Assembly (NCBI GenBank): GCA_017458185.1
Contig: JAFTFY010000002.1
Location: forward strand, 1 to 64,000
Origin: Neisseriaceae bacterium
GTDB taxonomy: Bacteria > Pseudomonadota > Gammaproteobacteria > Burkholderiales > Neisseriaceae
Length of the DNA: 64,000 nucleotides
Reading direction: 5' to 3'
Shown here: in pieces, positions 37,620 to 44,935 of the stretch
How the letters are laid out: each line of letters opens with the position of its first letter
How positions within the stretch are numbered: position 1 is the stretch's first letter
Position numbers and translations under genes: made by a program
The notes under the pieces: model-generated
What the model was told of the DNA's origin: nothing
Databases searched by the model: none
What the model saw: only the letters and a program-made list of their open reading frames with translations

Positions 37620-38621
37620 TCAGGCAGCCTGAACTCTGGATTTGCCTGCCAATTCAATCAGCATTTGCCGAGTGGTTGCCCAAGCCTTGCCCTGTGCCAC
37701 GCCTTTAATTTGCTGGTCTGCCACTGCACAAGTTTGCAGAGCATTCATCAAACGGCGAACGCCAATGCGTTTTAAGGCAAGTGGTGCCAGCGTTTGTTTT
37801 TCGCCCCACAGCCGCAAAGGATTGCGTACCTGCATAATGCTTTGCCCTTGTTTTAATGCCGCATGCAAACGCAACAGCGTACGAATATCTTCACTCACCG
37901 ACCACAAAAGCAAAATCGGCTCTTCACCTTCGGCTTCTAACGCGTCCATTAACCGCACCACGCGTGGCACATCGCCTGATAACCACGCATTTGATAACTG
38001 AAACACATCAAAACGAGCCACATTTGCCACCGCATTTTGAGCATCTTCAAGCGACACAACTGCCCCTGCTTGGTGCAATAACGCCAATTTTTCAATTTCC
38101 TGATTTGCCGCCATTAAATTGCCTTCAACCCGTTCGGCAAACAAAAGCAAAGCGTCTTCATCTATCTGCAATTTGTGGGCAGACAAACGATGACGAATCC
38201 ACTGCGGCAAATCAGCAGCAGAAACTGCTTTGGCTTCAAACACTTGTGCCGCTTTGGCAAGTGTGGCAAACCATTTGGCTTGTGTTTGTGCTTTTTCCAA
38301 TTTCGGCAGAAAAATCACCACCGTAGTATCATCATTTAATTTGCCTGCCAAGTCGATTAAAGCATTGCCGCCCGCAACACCAGGTTTTCCCGTAGGTATA
38401 TGAATTTCCAATAATTTTTTATCCGAAAACAAACCCTGACTTTCCACCGCAGCCAAAATTTCCGTCCAATCGGTTTTGCTATCCACAAAAAACGCTTCAC
38501 GCATAGCAAATCCTTGATTTTTCGCCGTTTCTCGCAAAGCGTCTAAACTTTCAAAACGCAACAAATCTTCATCGCCATAAATTAAATATAAAGACGATAA
38601 GGGACGGGATAAATCAAACAT
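37620..38621 (-). CDS. holA: DNA polymerase III subunit delta
   Basis: Clamp-loader subunit that opens the beta ring. About 333 residues with the HolA pattern LSSLYLIYGDEDLL at the start, TTVVIFLPKLEKAQTQAKWF, LPQWIRHRLSAHKLQIDEDA, LEGNLMAANQEIEKLALLH-type ERVEGNLMAANQEIEKLALL, and RFDVFQLSNAWLSGD. AAGG lies about nine bases before the chosen ATG. The gene ends inside a DUS (last residues before RVQAA). It follows lptE with a short gap, the usual Neisseria order (leuS)-lptE-holA. Confidence 0.92.
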   Translation of the reverse strand: MFDLSRPLSSLYLIYGDEDLLRFESLDALRETAKNQGFAMREAFFVDSKTDWTEILAAVESQGLFSDKKLLEIHIPTGKPGVAGGNALIDLAGKLNDDTTVVIFLPKLEKAQTQAKWFATLAKAAQVFEAKAVSAADLPQWIRHRLSAHKLQIDEDALLLFAERVEGNLMAANQEIEKLALLHQAGAVVSLEDAQNAVANVARFDVFQLSNAWLSGDVPRVVRLMDALEAEGEEPILLLWSVSEDIRTLLRLHAALKQGQSIMQVRNPLRLWGEKQTLAPLALKRIGVRRLMNALQTCAVADQQIKGVAQGKAWATTRQMLIELAGKSRVQAA

Positions 38622-38639
38622 GATCAACACCTTAAATAT

Positions 38640-39134
38640 CTATTGATGAGCCTGAATATAAGGCAGTCGCCGCACAATCTGAACCGCCGCATCTTGATAC
38701 ATATCGTCCCACAAGGCTTGTTCTTCCTGCTGTTTGCCGAATAAATCGTTATCCAAATAAGACTGCTTGCGTTGCAGCGTTACAAAAATAGGCTCGCCCT
38801 TGTCTTCACCCTGAAAATGCACAGCCACAGCCACTTTCAAAGTTAAAATATATTCCGACACCGTACCAATGCGAGACAGCGAACCCACATCACGAGAGCG
38901 TTCCAATTTAAGCAAATGAATTTCCGCCGCGTCCGCCGCATTGCCCGAACGCACCACAGTAACGCTGTGGCGTTTGAGTTCATCGTGCAAATATTCTTCC
39001 AATGCCTGCGTTTGCGTGATTTGCCAAGCGGTATATGGCAAAGGCTGATTCACTCCGCCCACACCTTTCAAATGGAAACCACAGGCAGACACAGCCAAGA
39101 CAACCATCAATGTCCCAATTTTAGAAAACGACAT
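38640..39134 (-). CDS. lptE: LPS-assembly lipoprotein LptE
   Basis: Outer-membrane lipoprotein plug of LptD for lipooligosaccharide export. The leader MSFSKIGTLMVVLAVSACGF has a lipobox AVSAC, followed by HLKGVGG, the usual LptE beginning, and a small alpha/beta domain (LPYTAWQITQTQALEEYLHD, LTLKVAVAVHF, RRLPYIQ). About 164 residues. The start was chosen at the signal peptide, 15 codons inside the frame, with GAGAAGAATATG. Sequence conservation in this family is low; context with holA supports the call. Confidence 0.85.
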   Translation of the reverse strand: MSFSKIGTLMVVLAVSACGFHLKGVGGVNQPLPYTAWQITQTQALEEYLHDELKRHSVTVVRSGNAADAAEIHLLKLERSRDVGSLSRIGTVSEYILTLKVAVAVHFQGEDKGEPIFVTLQRKQSYLDNDLFGKQQEEQALWDDMYQDAAVQIVRRLPYIQAHQ

Positions 39135-39206
39135 ATTCTTCTCGTGTTGCGATAAAAGGGTTATTGTAACCGAAATCAAAAATATGCGTTCAGGCTGCCT
39201 GAAACA

Positions 39207-39974
39207 CTATTTTTCAATTTCAACCCAAACAGGTGCGTGGTCGCTGGGGCGTTCGGCGGCTCGTACTGTTTTATCTATTTGATATTTCGTTGTTTTTTGC
39301 ATTAAATCAGGCGTTAATAAAATATGGTCAATACGCATACCCAAATTACGCCGAAACGCATTCATTCGATAATCCCACCATGTGTAGATTTTTTCGTCTT
39401 TCGCCAAAAACCGCACTGCGTCTGTTAAACCTAAATCTAACAAGGCATGAAACCATTGTCGCTCTTCATCGGAACACAAAATTTTGCCTGCGTGTTTTTC
39501 GGCTTCGGCTAAATCTATATCAGCAGGAGCAATATTAAAATCGCCTAACAAAACCAAATTTTTATGTTGTGCCAATTCATTTTTCAGGCAGCCTGAAAGA
39601 TGATGAAACCATTGTTTTTTATATTGAAATTTATCGCTTTCTAAACTTTCGCCATTCACACAATAAACACACACAACACGAAGATTATCATGAGTTGCGG
39701 CAATAAAACGGGCTTGCGGGTCGGCAAAATTAGGCATATTGCATTGCACATTTTCTAATGGTTTTTTGCTGATAATCGCCACACCGTTATAAGTTTTCTG
39801 CCCCAAATGGGCTGCCTGAAAACCTATATCGGCAAAGGCTTCAAGCGGAAATTTATCTTGTTCTAACTTTAATTCTTGCAAGGCTAAAATATCAGGCTGT
39901 TGTTCTTCCAACCACGCCAAAACCTGCGGCAGACGCACTTTAAGCGAATTAACATTCCATGTGGCAATTTTCAT
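39207..39974 (-). CDS. xth: Exodeoxyribonuclease III
   Basis: AP endonuclease and 3'-5' exonuclease of base excision repair. 255 residues, EEP fold: WNVNSLKVRLPQVLAWL, LALQELKLEQDKFP (metal Glu), YNGVAIISK, LLGDFNIAPADIDL (Asp/Asn), WWDYRMNAFRRNLGMRIDHI and the final SDHAPVWVE (Asp-His). A DUS is translated inside as LSGCLKNEL (about 39584). All catalytic residues are present. Confidence 0.95.
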   Translation of the reverse strand: MKIATWNVNSLKVRLPQVLAWLEEQQPDILALQELKLEQDKFPLEAFADIGFQAAHLGQKTYNGVAIISKKPLENVQCNMPNFADPQARFIAATHDNLRVVCVYCVNGESLESDKFQYKKQWFHHLSGCLKNELAQHKNLVLLGDFNIAPADIDLAEAEKHAGKILCSDEERQWFHALLDLGLTDAVRFLAKDEKIYTWWDYRMNAFRRNLGMRIDHILLTPDLMQKTTKYQIDKTVRAAERPSDHAPVWVEIEK

Positions 39975-40400
39975 TTGATTTTTTCCGTTGATGTTTTAAT
40001 TAAAGCGTGATTGTGCCATAAAAACAGTGAGCAATGAGCAATGAGTAATGGGTTTTATAGTCGGTTCACAGCAAAAACAGGCAAGGCAACGAGCCGAAGA
40101 CAGTATAAATAATACGGCAAGGCGAAGTAACGCTGCATGGTTTTGCTGTGAATCGACTATATGTTCTGCCTTGCGGCAGAACGGATTAGATTTAGATAAC
40201 GCTTCGATATTGCTTTCAGGCTGCCTGAAAGCATTATCTATAAAATATCCGTCAAACCGTAGGTTTTACATAATCAATGCTCAGTACTCACTATTTTTCA
40301 AACAAATTGTGCAAAACACAACATAACTTGATTGAAAACACTTTATCCTTATCGCAGTTTGGGCTATCATAAGCCACTTGTTTGAGCAAGAGTATGTGCT
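39975..40400. repeat. Spacer with heptads, a CREE and a composite repeat half
   Basis: Heptads TGAGCAATGAGCAATGAGTA at about 40027 run into a CREE (40056-40161), which is followed by hairpin TTCTGCCTTGCGGCAGAA, box AACGCTTCGAT, DUS (40214), AAGCATTATCT and hairpin AAACCGTAGGTTT. The CREE thus sits between the heptads and the rest of the composite. The last 70 bases before dapF show no clear promoter. Confidence 0.7.
40056..40161. repeat. Correia-type repeat (CREE), copy 3
   Basis: 106 bp, ends TATAGTCGGTTCACAGCAAA and TTTGCTGTGAATCGACTATA-like complement, core ACAGGCAAGGCAACGAGCCG, GACAGTATAAATAATACGGC and AAGGCGAAGTAACGCTGC. It belongs to a subtype with longer inverted ends than the copies at 6 and 18 kb. 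Confidence 0.85.
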
Positions 40401-41243
40401 ATGGAAACGCTACAATTTACCAAAATGCACGGTTTGGGCAATGACTTTATGGTGATTGACGGCATTAACCAACCGTTTAGAGCAAATGCTGAACAAATTA
40501 TGGCTTGGGCAAATCGTCATACGGGTGTGGGTTTTGACCAACTTTTGGTTGTAGAAAAAGCCAGCGACACCGCTTACGATTTTCGCTATCGCATTTTTAA
40601 TGCGGACGGCTGTGAAGTGGAGCAATGCGGCAATGGGGCAAGGTGTTTTTTTCGCTTTGTGCGTGAAAAAAATCTCACCCAAAAAGACGAAATTTTAGTG
40701 CAAACCGCACGCGGTGTGATTGTGCTGCGGCTGGCTGAAAATGACGGCGTGGTGGTGAATATGGGTAGCCCCAAATTTAACCCTGCTGAAATTCCGTTTA
40801 TTCCTGATTCGTCTGCCGATAAAGACCGCTTAACGCATATTATTGTGGCAGGAACGCTCTCCATTCCTTTGGTGTGCGTGAATGTGGGCAATCCGCATGC
40901 AGTGGTTTTAGTGGAAGATGTGGCAAACGCTCCTGTGGCTCAATGGGGGGCGAAAATTGAACGACACCCGCAGTTTCCTGAACGCGTGAATGTGGCGTTT
41001 ATGCAGGTGTTAAGCCGCAATCACATTCATTTGCGTGCGTTTGAACGCACCACAGGCGAAACGCTTGCGTCTGGCACCAGTGCTTGTGCGGCAACCGTTG
41101 CAGGCATTCGTTTAGGCTTATTGGATAACGCCGTTACTGTGTCGCAAGTGGGCGGCGATTTATTGGTTGAATGGCAAGAAAATCAAGATATTTTGATGAC
41201 GGGTCCTGCCGAAACTGTTTTTGAAGGAACTATCACGCTATGA
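40401..41243 (+). CDS. dapF: Diaminopimelate epimerase
   Basis: Converts LL- to meso-diaminopimelate for lysine and peptidoglycan. 280 residues with the two catalytic cysteines visible: Cys76 in [10 protein letters not shown] and Cys229 in [22 protein letters not shown] opens the protein; [14 protein letters not shown] and [10 protein letters not shown] are other DapF marks. The stop overlaps the next start as ATGA, so the two genes are coupled. Confidence 0.97.
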   Translation: METLQFTKMHGLGNDFMVIDGINQPFRANAEQIMAWANRHTGVGFDQLLVVEKASDTAYDFRYRIFNADGCEVEQCGNGARCFFRFVREKNLTQKDEILVQTARGVIVLRLAENDGVVVNMGSPKFNPAEIPFIPDSSADKDRLTHIIVAGTLSIPLVCVNVGNPHAVVLVEDVANAPVAQWGAKIERHPQFPERVNVAFMQVLSRNHIHLRAFERTTGETLASGTSACAATVAGIRLGLLDNAVTVSQVGGDLLVEWQENQDILMTGPAETVFEGTITL

Positions 41244-41890
41244 ACTCTGCTGAAATACTACGCTACCTGAAAGAACACCCTGAATTTTTAATTCAACACG
41301 CCGCTGAATTGAATATTCGTGTGAGTGAAAGCAAAGTGCGTTCTTTTGCCGAAGCACAAATTGCCGCTGCGGAAAAGAAAATCGACAATATTGCACACAA
41401 TATGGCACAAGTGGCAGAAAATGCCGAAGCGAATAAACGCACGATGCAACGCATTTTTCAACTGAATTTAGCCTTATTATCGTGCAATACGGTGAGCCAA
41501 GTACTCAAAGCGGTTTCAGGCAGGCTGAATAATGATTTTAATCTGCCGAATTTCTGTTTATTGCTGACCGAAAACAGTCGCAAAAAACTAACCATTCCGC
41601 CTGAAATGCAATTAAACGACAACGCGTTGGCAGAACGCTTGGCAAGTTTGAATAAGCCAAAATGTGCCAACAAGTTGATAGACGAAAAACTCATCAAACG
41701 CCTGCCAGACCCTGATGCAGAAAGTTTTTTACATCTGCCCCTGCGTTTTAGCGAGCGAACCATAGGCGTGTTGGTGATTGGACATAAAGACCCAGCCCAC
41801 TTCGCACCAAATACGCCAACCGAATTGGTGTCTTTAATGGGAGACGCCATTGCCACTACATTAGCCAAAATGATGGGGCTGAATAAATAA
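41240..41890 (+). CDS. DUF484 family protein
   Basis: 216 residues: the short N-terminal [20 protein letters not shown] (typical YLxxHPDFF of DUF484), a coiled-coil helix, and a GAF-like domain ending in [20 protein letters not shown]. In many proteobacteria DUF484 sits between dapF and xerC; here a membrane protein takes the xerC position. Function unknown, possibly ligand sensing through the GAF-like fold. Confidence 0.87.
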   Translation: MNSAEILRYLKEHPEFLIQHAAELNIRVSESKVRSFAEAQIAAAEKKIDNIAHNMAQVAENAEANKRTMQRIFQLNLALLSCNTVSQVLKAVSGRLNNDFNLPNFCLLLTENSRKKLTIPPEMQLNDNALAERLASLNKPKCANKLIDEKLIKRLPDPDAESFLHLPLRFSERTIGVLVIGHKDPAHFAPNTPTELVSLMGDAIATTLAKMMGLNK

Positions 41891-42483
41891 TGACCGTAAC
41901 GCTCATCACCACTTCGTTGTACTTTATTTTATTTATGTTTTTGGCGTTAAAATCGCGTCAAATCAACTGGATAGCAGGTACCATCGTGATGATGATGGGC
42001 GTTTTGTTCATCATAAAACTGCGGTTATTTGGTGCATTTGCCCCCTACTCTGTGCTGTTGCACCCTTATTTTTATATATCCATAGCGTCTTTTTTCTTTT
42101 TTATTTCCGACTGGCATTGGCTACCTGAAAAGCGTACATTTTATGCCCAAAAAAGCCACTCATTTTTAAGTGCGTGGGCGGTTGCCGCCTTTATGCAGCA
42201 TTTAGCGTTTCTCATTGTGTTGCTGATTTTGTCGTGGAAATATCCGCAAGGCTACACGCCTTATTTTATGCCTGCCTTGCTGAAACTTTATTTATGGCAA
42301 CCGATTTTTTGGATTGTGATTCACCTATTTTTAACCGCATTTTTATGGCTGATTGCCGAACCACGGGGCAAACAACGCCATTTTTCCATAGTCGATATTC
42401 AAGCCACATTCTTGGCAGGCTTATTGGTGATTATGTTTTCCATGATTAACGACATTCGTTTGTTTTTACAGCAATGGAGTTAA
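41890..42483 (+). CDS. Membrane protein of unknown function
   Basis: 197 residues with about six hydrophobic stretches, among them LITTSLYFILFMFLAL, WIAGTIVMMMGVLFIIKLRL, AFMQHLAFLIVLLIL and FLAGLLVIMFSMIN. The start overlaps the DUF484 stop by one base (TAATG), so it belongs to the dapF operon. I recognise no family; the position suggests an envelope role but nothing proves it. Confidence 0.75.
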   Translation: MTVTLITTSLYFILFMFLALKSRQINWIAGTIVMMMGVLFIIKLRLFGAFAPYSVLLHPYFYISIASFFFFISDWHWLPEKRTFYAQKSHSFLSAWAVAAFMQHLAFLIVLLILSWKYPQGYTPYFMPALLKLYLWQPIFWIVIHLFLTAFLWLIAEPRGKQRHFSIVDIQATFLAGLLVIMFSMINDIRLFLQQWS

Positions 42484-42627
42484 ATAGTGAGTAGTTAGCA
42501 GTGAGCAGTTATTTAGTCAAGCCTTGCGGCTTGACAGTTTGATATTAGATAACGCTTCGATTTTGTTTCAGGCAGCCTGAAAGTGTTATAATTCATTGTT
42601 ATTCAATCTATTTTAGGGAGTATTGCT
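42484..42627. repeat. Heptad composite half before the VapBC-like pair
   Basis: TGAGTAGTTAGCAGTGAGCA heptads, hairpin TCAAGCCTTGCGGCTTGA, box AACGCTTCGAT and a DUS (about 42568). Confidence 0.75.
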
Positions 42628-42873
42628 ATGCCTACTCTGACTTCGCAAGTGCCAAGTGAATTTTCTGCTTTATATGGACAGTTATCTGAAAAGCAACAAA
42701 ATGAATTGTTTGCTCATTTACGCCAAATGGTTCAACAAAATCAGCACCAAAAACAAGCAAAAGATGAAGCATTAGAACGCTTAAAAGGTTGTGCAAAAGG
42801 CGTGCTTGATAAACCTTTGACGATTGAAGAAATGAACGAAATTGCGGCTGCGGGCTGGGCTGGTGAATTATGA
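42628..42873 (+). CDS. Putative antitoxin partner of a PIN-domain toxin
   Basis: 81 residues, mostly charged helix (LSEKQQNELFAHLRQMVQQN, QKQAKDEALERLKGCAKG) with a C-terminal LTIEEMNEIAAAGWAGEL that probably wraps the toxin. The stop overlaps the PIN gene start as ATGA. I infer the antitoxin role from position and size; no DNA-binding motif is obvious. GGGAGTATTGCT precedes the ATG. Confidence 0.7.
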   Translation: MPTLTSQVPSEFSALYGQLSEKQQNELFAHLRQMVQQNQHQKQAKDEALERLKGCAKGVLDKPLTIEEMNEIAAAGWAGEL

Positions 42874-43271
42874 AAATTTCTATTGATACGAATGTCTTGG
42901 TGCGTTTTATTTTGCAAGATGACCCAGTTCAAATGGAAATTGCCAATGATTTATTGGAAAAAGCCAGTTCAATCGCTATTTCTTTGCCTTGTTTGTGCGA
43001 AATGATGTGGATTTTACAGCGTAGCACAAAGTTATCCAAAAATAAACTGATTGAGATATTAGAAAATGTCTTGTCAGTTCAAAAGTTTAAACTCAATCGT
43101 CCTGCCGTTCTACAAGGCTTGGAATTATTTAAAATGGGCGGAGATTTTGCTGACGCAATTATGGAATATGAGGGTGCGTTGTTAGGTGGTGATACTTTTT
43201 ATTCTTTTGATAAAAAAGCAATCCGCTTATTGCAAGAACAGGGTAAAAGCGTGCAATTATTAAAAAATTAA
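42870..43271 (+). CDS. PIN-domain ribonuclease toxin, VapC-like
   Basis: 133 residues with the PIN acidic set: Asp6 (SIDTNVLVR), Glu44 (LPCLCEMMW), Asp92/Asp95 (GGDFADAIM) and Asp114 (FYSFDKKA). Such toxins cut specific tRNAs or rRNA. The four acidic positions appear intact, so an active enzyme is likely. It forms a two-gene unit with the preceding small gene. Confidence 0.87.
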   Translation: MKISIDTNVLVRFILQDDPVQMEIANDLLEKASSIAISLPCLCEMMWILQRSTKLSKNKLIEILENVLSVQKFKLNRPAVLQGLELFKMGGDFADAIMEYEGALLGGDTFYSFDKKAIRLLQEQGKSVQLLKN

Positions 43272-43319
43272 ATCAATAAGCGTGTTGTGATGTCGTTTTC
43301 AGGCTGCCTGAAATTCAAT

Positions 43320-43349
43320 TTGACAAACAAGAGATAATTTGGGTAAAAT
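43320..43349 (+). promoter_or_regulatory. Promoter of the tRNA cluster
   Basis: TTGACA (43320-43325), 18 bases, TAAAAT (43344-43349), then a start about 10 bases before the first tRNA. The TTGACA overlaps the end of a DUS-adjacent spacer. Confidence 0.7.
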
Positions 43350-43366
43350 TGCCGTCTTTCAGTTGT

Positions 43367-43444
43367 CGGGGCGTAGCGCAGCCCGGTTAGCGCATCTGCT
43401 TTGGGAGCAGAGGGTCGTGAGTTCGAATCCCACCGCCCCGACCA
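43367..43444 (+). tRNA. tRNA-Pro (anticodon TGG)
   Basis: 78 bases with CCA. Acceptor CGGGGCG/CGCCCCG; anticodon stem TCTGC/GCAGA around TTTGGGA; T arm GTGAG/CCCAC with one A-C mismatch, slightly unusual. Confidence 0.95.
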
Positions 43445-43502
43445 TTTATTTATCGCCATAGGCAAAAATGCCAGTGGCTCTCAAATTATCAGTTGCAGGA
43501 TT

Positions 43503-43579
43503 GCGTCCGTAGCTCAACCGGATAGAGCACCGGCCTTCTAAGCCGGGGGTTACAGGTTCGAGTCCTGTCGGACGCGCCA
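43503..43579 (+). tRNA. tRNA-Arg (anticodon TCT)
   Basis: 77 bases with CCA. Acceptor GCGTCCG/CGGACGC; anticodon stem CCGGC/GCCGG around CTTCTAA; T arm ACAGG/CCTGT. Confidence 0.96.
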
Positions 43580-43592
43580 AAAATACCACAAT

Positions 43593-43669
43593 GGTGGTTG
43601 TAGCTCAGTCGGTAGAGCTCTGGATTGTGATTCCAGCGGTCGTGGGTTCGATCCCCATCAACCACCCCA
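43593..43669 (+). tRNA. tRNA-His (anticodon GTG)
   Basis: 77 bases counting the extra 5' G (-1) that marks tRNA-His and pairs with C73, plus CCA. Acceptor GTGGTTG/CAACCAC; anticodon stem CTGGA/TCCAG around TTGTGAT. Confidence 0.96.
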
Positions 43670-43806
43670 TTACACAAATCGTCATAAAAAATTGTCTTAT
43701 TCACGCTCGTCTCTTATCAAAACAGGCATTTTGTGGTAAGGTATGGTCTTTTGCATTGCACCACTTTTTTCAGGCAGCCTAAATAAAACGATTGTCGAGG
43801 AACGAA

Positions 43807-44310
43807 ATGAACCGCCCCTACAATTCAGAAATTTTTAATACACTCAAAGACTTCTTCATCTCTCTGCCCCATTGTGCGGCACTGGGTATGCAGTTTGAAA
43901 ATATGGTCGGTTGCAAGCCCACTTTAAGTATAAAGTGGCAGCCTGAATTTGTCGGACACGCCGACAGCGGCATTCTGCACGGCGGCGTGATTACACCGCT
44001 GATTGATATTGCAGGGGCAACGGCAGTGGCGGCTCATTTGGATATGCCCGAAGCATTAGCCACTTTGGATTTACGCATTGATTATCTGTGTGCCACACCT
44101 TCTTCTGGCAAAATTTTAGCCACCAGTGAATGTTATCGTTTGGGGGCACAAGTGGCGTTTGTGCGAACGGTGTGTTATACCGATGAAAATTACGAACCCT
44201 TTGCATTAGGCACGGCAACTTATATGCGTGTGATGGATCCGTTTGCATTAGAAACTTCTACTTATATGAATATTATGGAAAAACTAAAAGAACAACAACA
44301 AGGTAAGTAA
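43807..44310 (+). CDS. PaaI-type hotdog thioesterase, first of a tandem pair
   Basis: About 167 residues. The hotdog core reads ADSGILHGGVITPLIDIAGA (HGG with the catalytic-type Asp two turns on), then ATLDLRIDYLCATPSSGKIL. Acts on an acyl-CoA or acyl-ACP of unknown chain. The N-terminus is set at ATG 43807, after GAGGAACGAA; a TTG further upstream is less likely. Two copies of FALGTATYM/FALETSTYM near the end suggest a small internal duplication. Confidence 0.82.
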   Translation: MNRPYNSEIFNTLKDFFISLPHCAALGMQFENMVGCKPTLSIKWQPEFVGHADSGILHGGVITPLIDIAGATAVAAHLDMPEALATLDLRIDYLCATPSSGKILATSECYRLGAQVAFVRTVCYTDENYEPFALGTATYMRVMDPFALETSTYMNIMEKLKEQQQGK

Positions 44311-44312
44311 AT

Positions 44313-44741
44313 ATGGACTCTTTTATTTTAGACGAAAAACTCACCGAAAAAACCTATCAGCAAATTCCTTACGCCAAATTTATCGGCTTGCGTGTGGGTT
44401 ATGACCGTGCTTTGCAACAGATTTTGTTTCACTTGCCGTTCAAAGAAATGTTGATTGGCAACACGCTTTTGCCTGCCATTCACGGCGGCTTGACGGGCGG
44501 TTTTATGGAAAGTTGTGCCGCCACTTTTTTGCAACTGAATGCTCAATTAGAAAAACCGCCGAAAACAGTTGATTTTTCTTTGGATTATCTGCGATTTGCC
44601 AAAGCGGCAGATTTATACGCCACTTGCTCCTTAACCCGCAAAGGCAGCCGCATTTCGCATGTAACTGTGAGAGCATGGCAAAAAAGCCCCGACTACCCTG
44701 TGGCATTGGGACGAGTGCATTTTCTGTCGAAACCTGATTAG
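44313..44741 (+). CDS. PaaI-type hotdog thioesterase, second of a tandem pair
   Basis: 142 residues with HGGLTGGFMESCAATFLQL as the hotdog helix and VDFSLDYLRFAKAADLYATC as the central strand, ending in RVHFLSKPD. It begins two bases after the first thioesterase, so the pair is cotranscribed. The duplicates are much diverged, which suggests they form a heteromer or act on different substrates; this is inference. Confidence 0.82.
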   Translation: MDSFILDEKLTEKTYQQIPYAKFIGLRVGYDRALQQILFHLPFKEMLIGNTLLPAIHGGLTGGFMESCAATFLQLNAQLEKPPKTVDFSLDYLRFAKAADLYATCSLTRKGSRISHVTVRAWQKSPDYPVALGRVHFLSKPD

Positions 44742-44773
44742 TTTCAGGCTGCCTGAAAGAATGTTCAATAAAA

Positions 44774-44803
44774 AACAGTGTGTTCAAAATGCACTGTTTT
44801 TTT
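44774..44803 (+). terminator. Terminator of the thioesterase pair
   Basis: ACAGTG and CACTGT form a short stem around an 11-base loop, with a following T7 run; a CREE begins at the last base. Confidence 0.6.
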
Positions 44804-44909
44804 ATAGTCGGTTCACAGCAAAAGCAGTCAAGCGGGTGTTGCCGCAGATAGTATGACTAATACAGCAAGGCGAACCAACGATGAATGGTTTTGCTGTGAA
44901 TTGACTATA
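44803..44909. repeat. Correia-type repeat (CREE), copy 4
   Basis: 107 bp, TATAGTCGGTTCACAGCAAA at the left, TTTTGCTGTGAATTGACTAT at the right, core GCAGATAGTATGACTAATAC and AGCAAGGCGAACCAACG. Same long-ended subtype as the copy at 40 kb. Confidence 0.85.
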
Positions 44910-44935
44910 TTTTCAGGCTGCCTGAAAACCCTTAA

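Noticed and set aside
43268..43704. Minus-strand frames of 65 and 71 codons across the tRNAs, with GxRWDSNSRPSAPKADAL-like peptides
   Set aside because: These peptides are the familiar false translations of tRNA genes.
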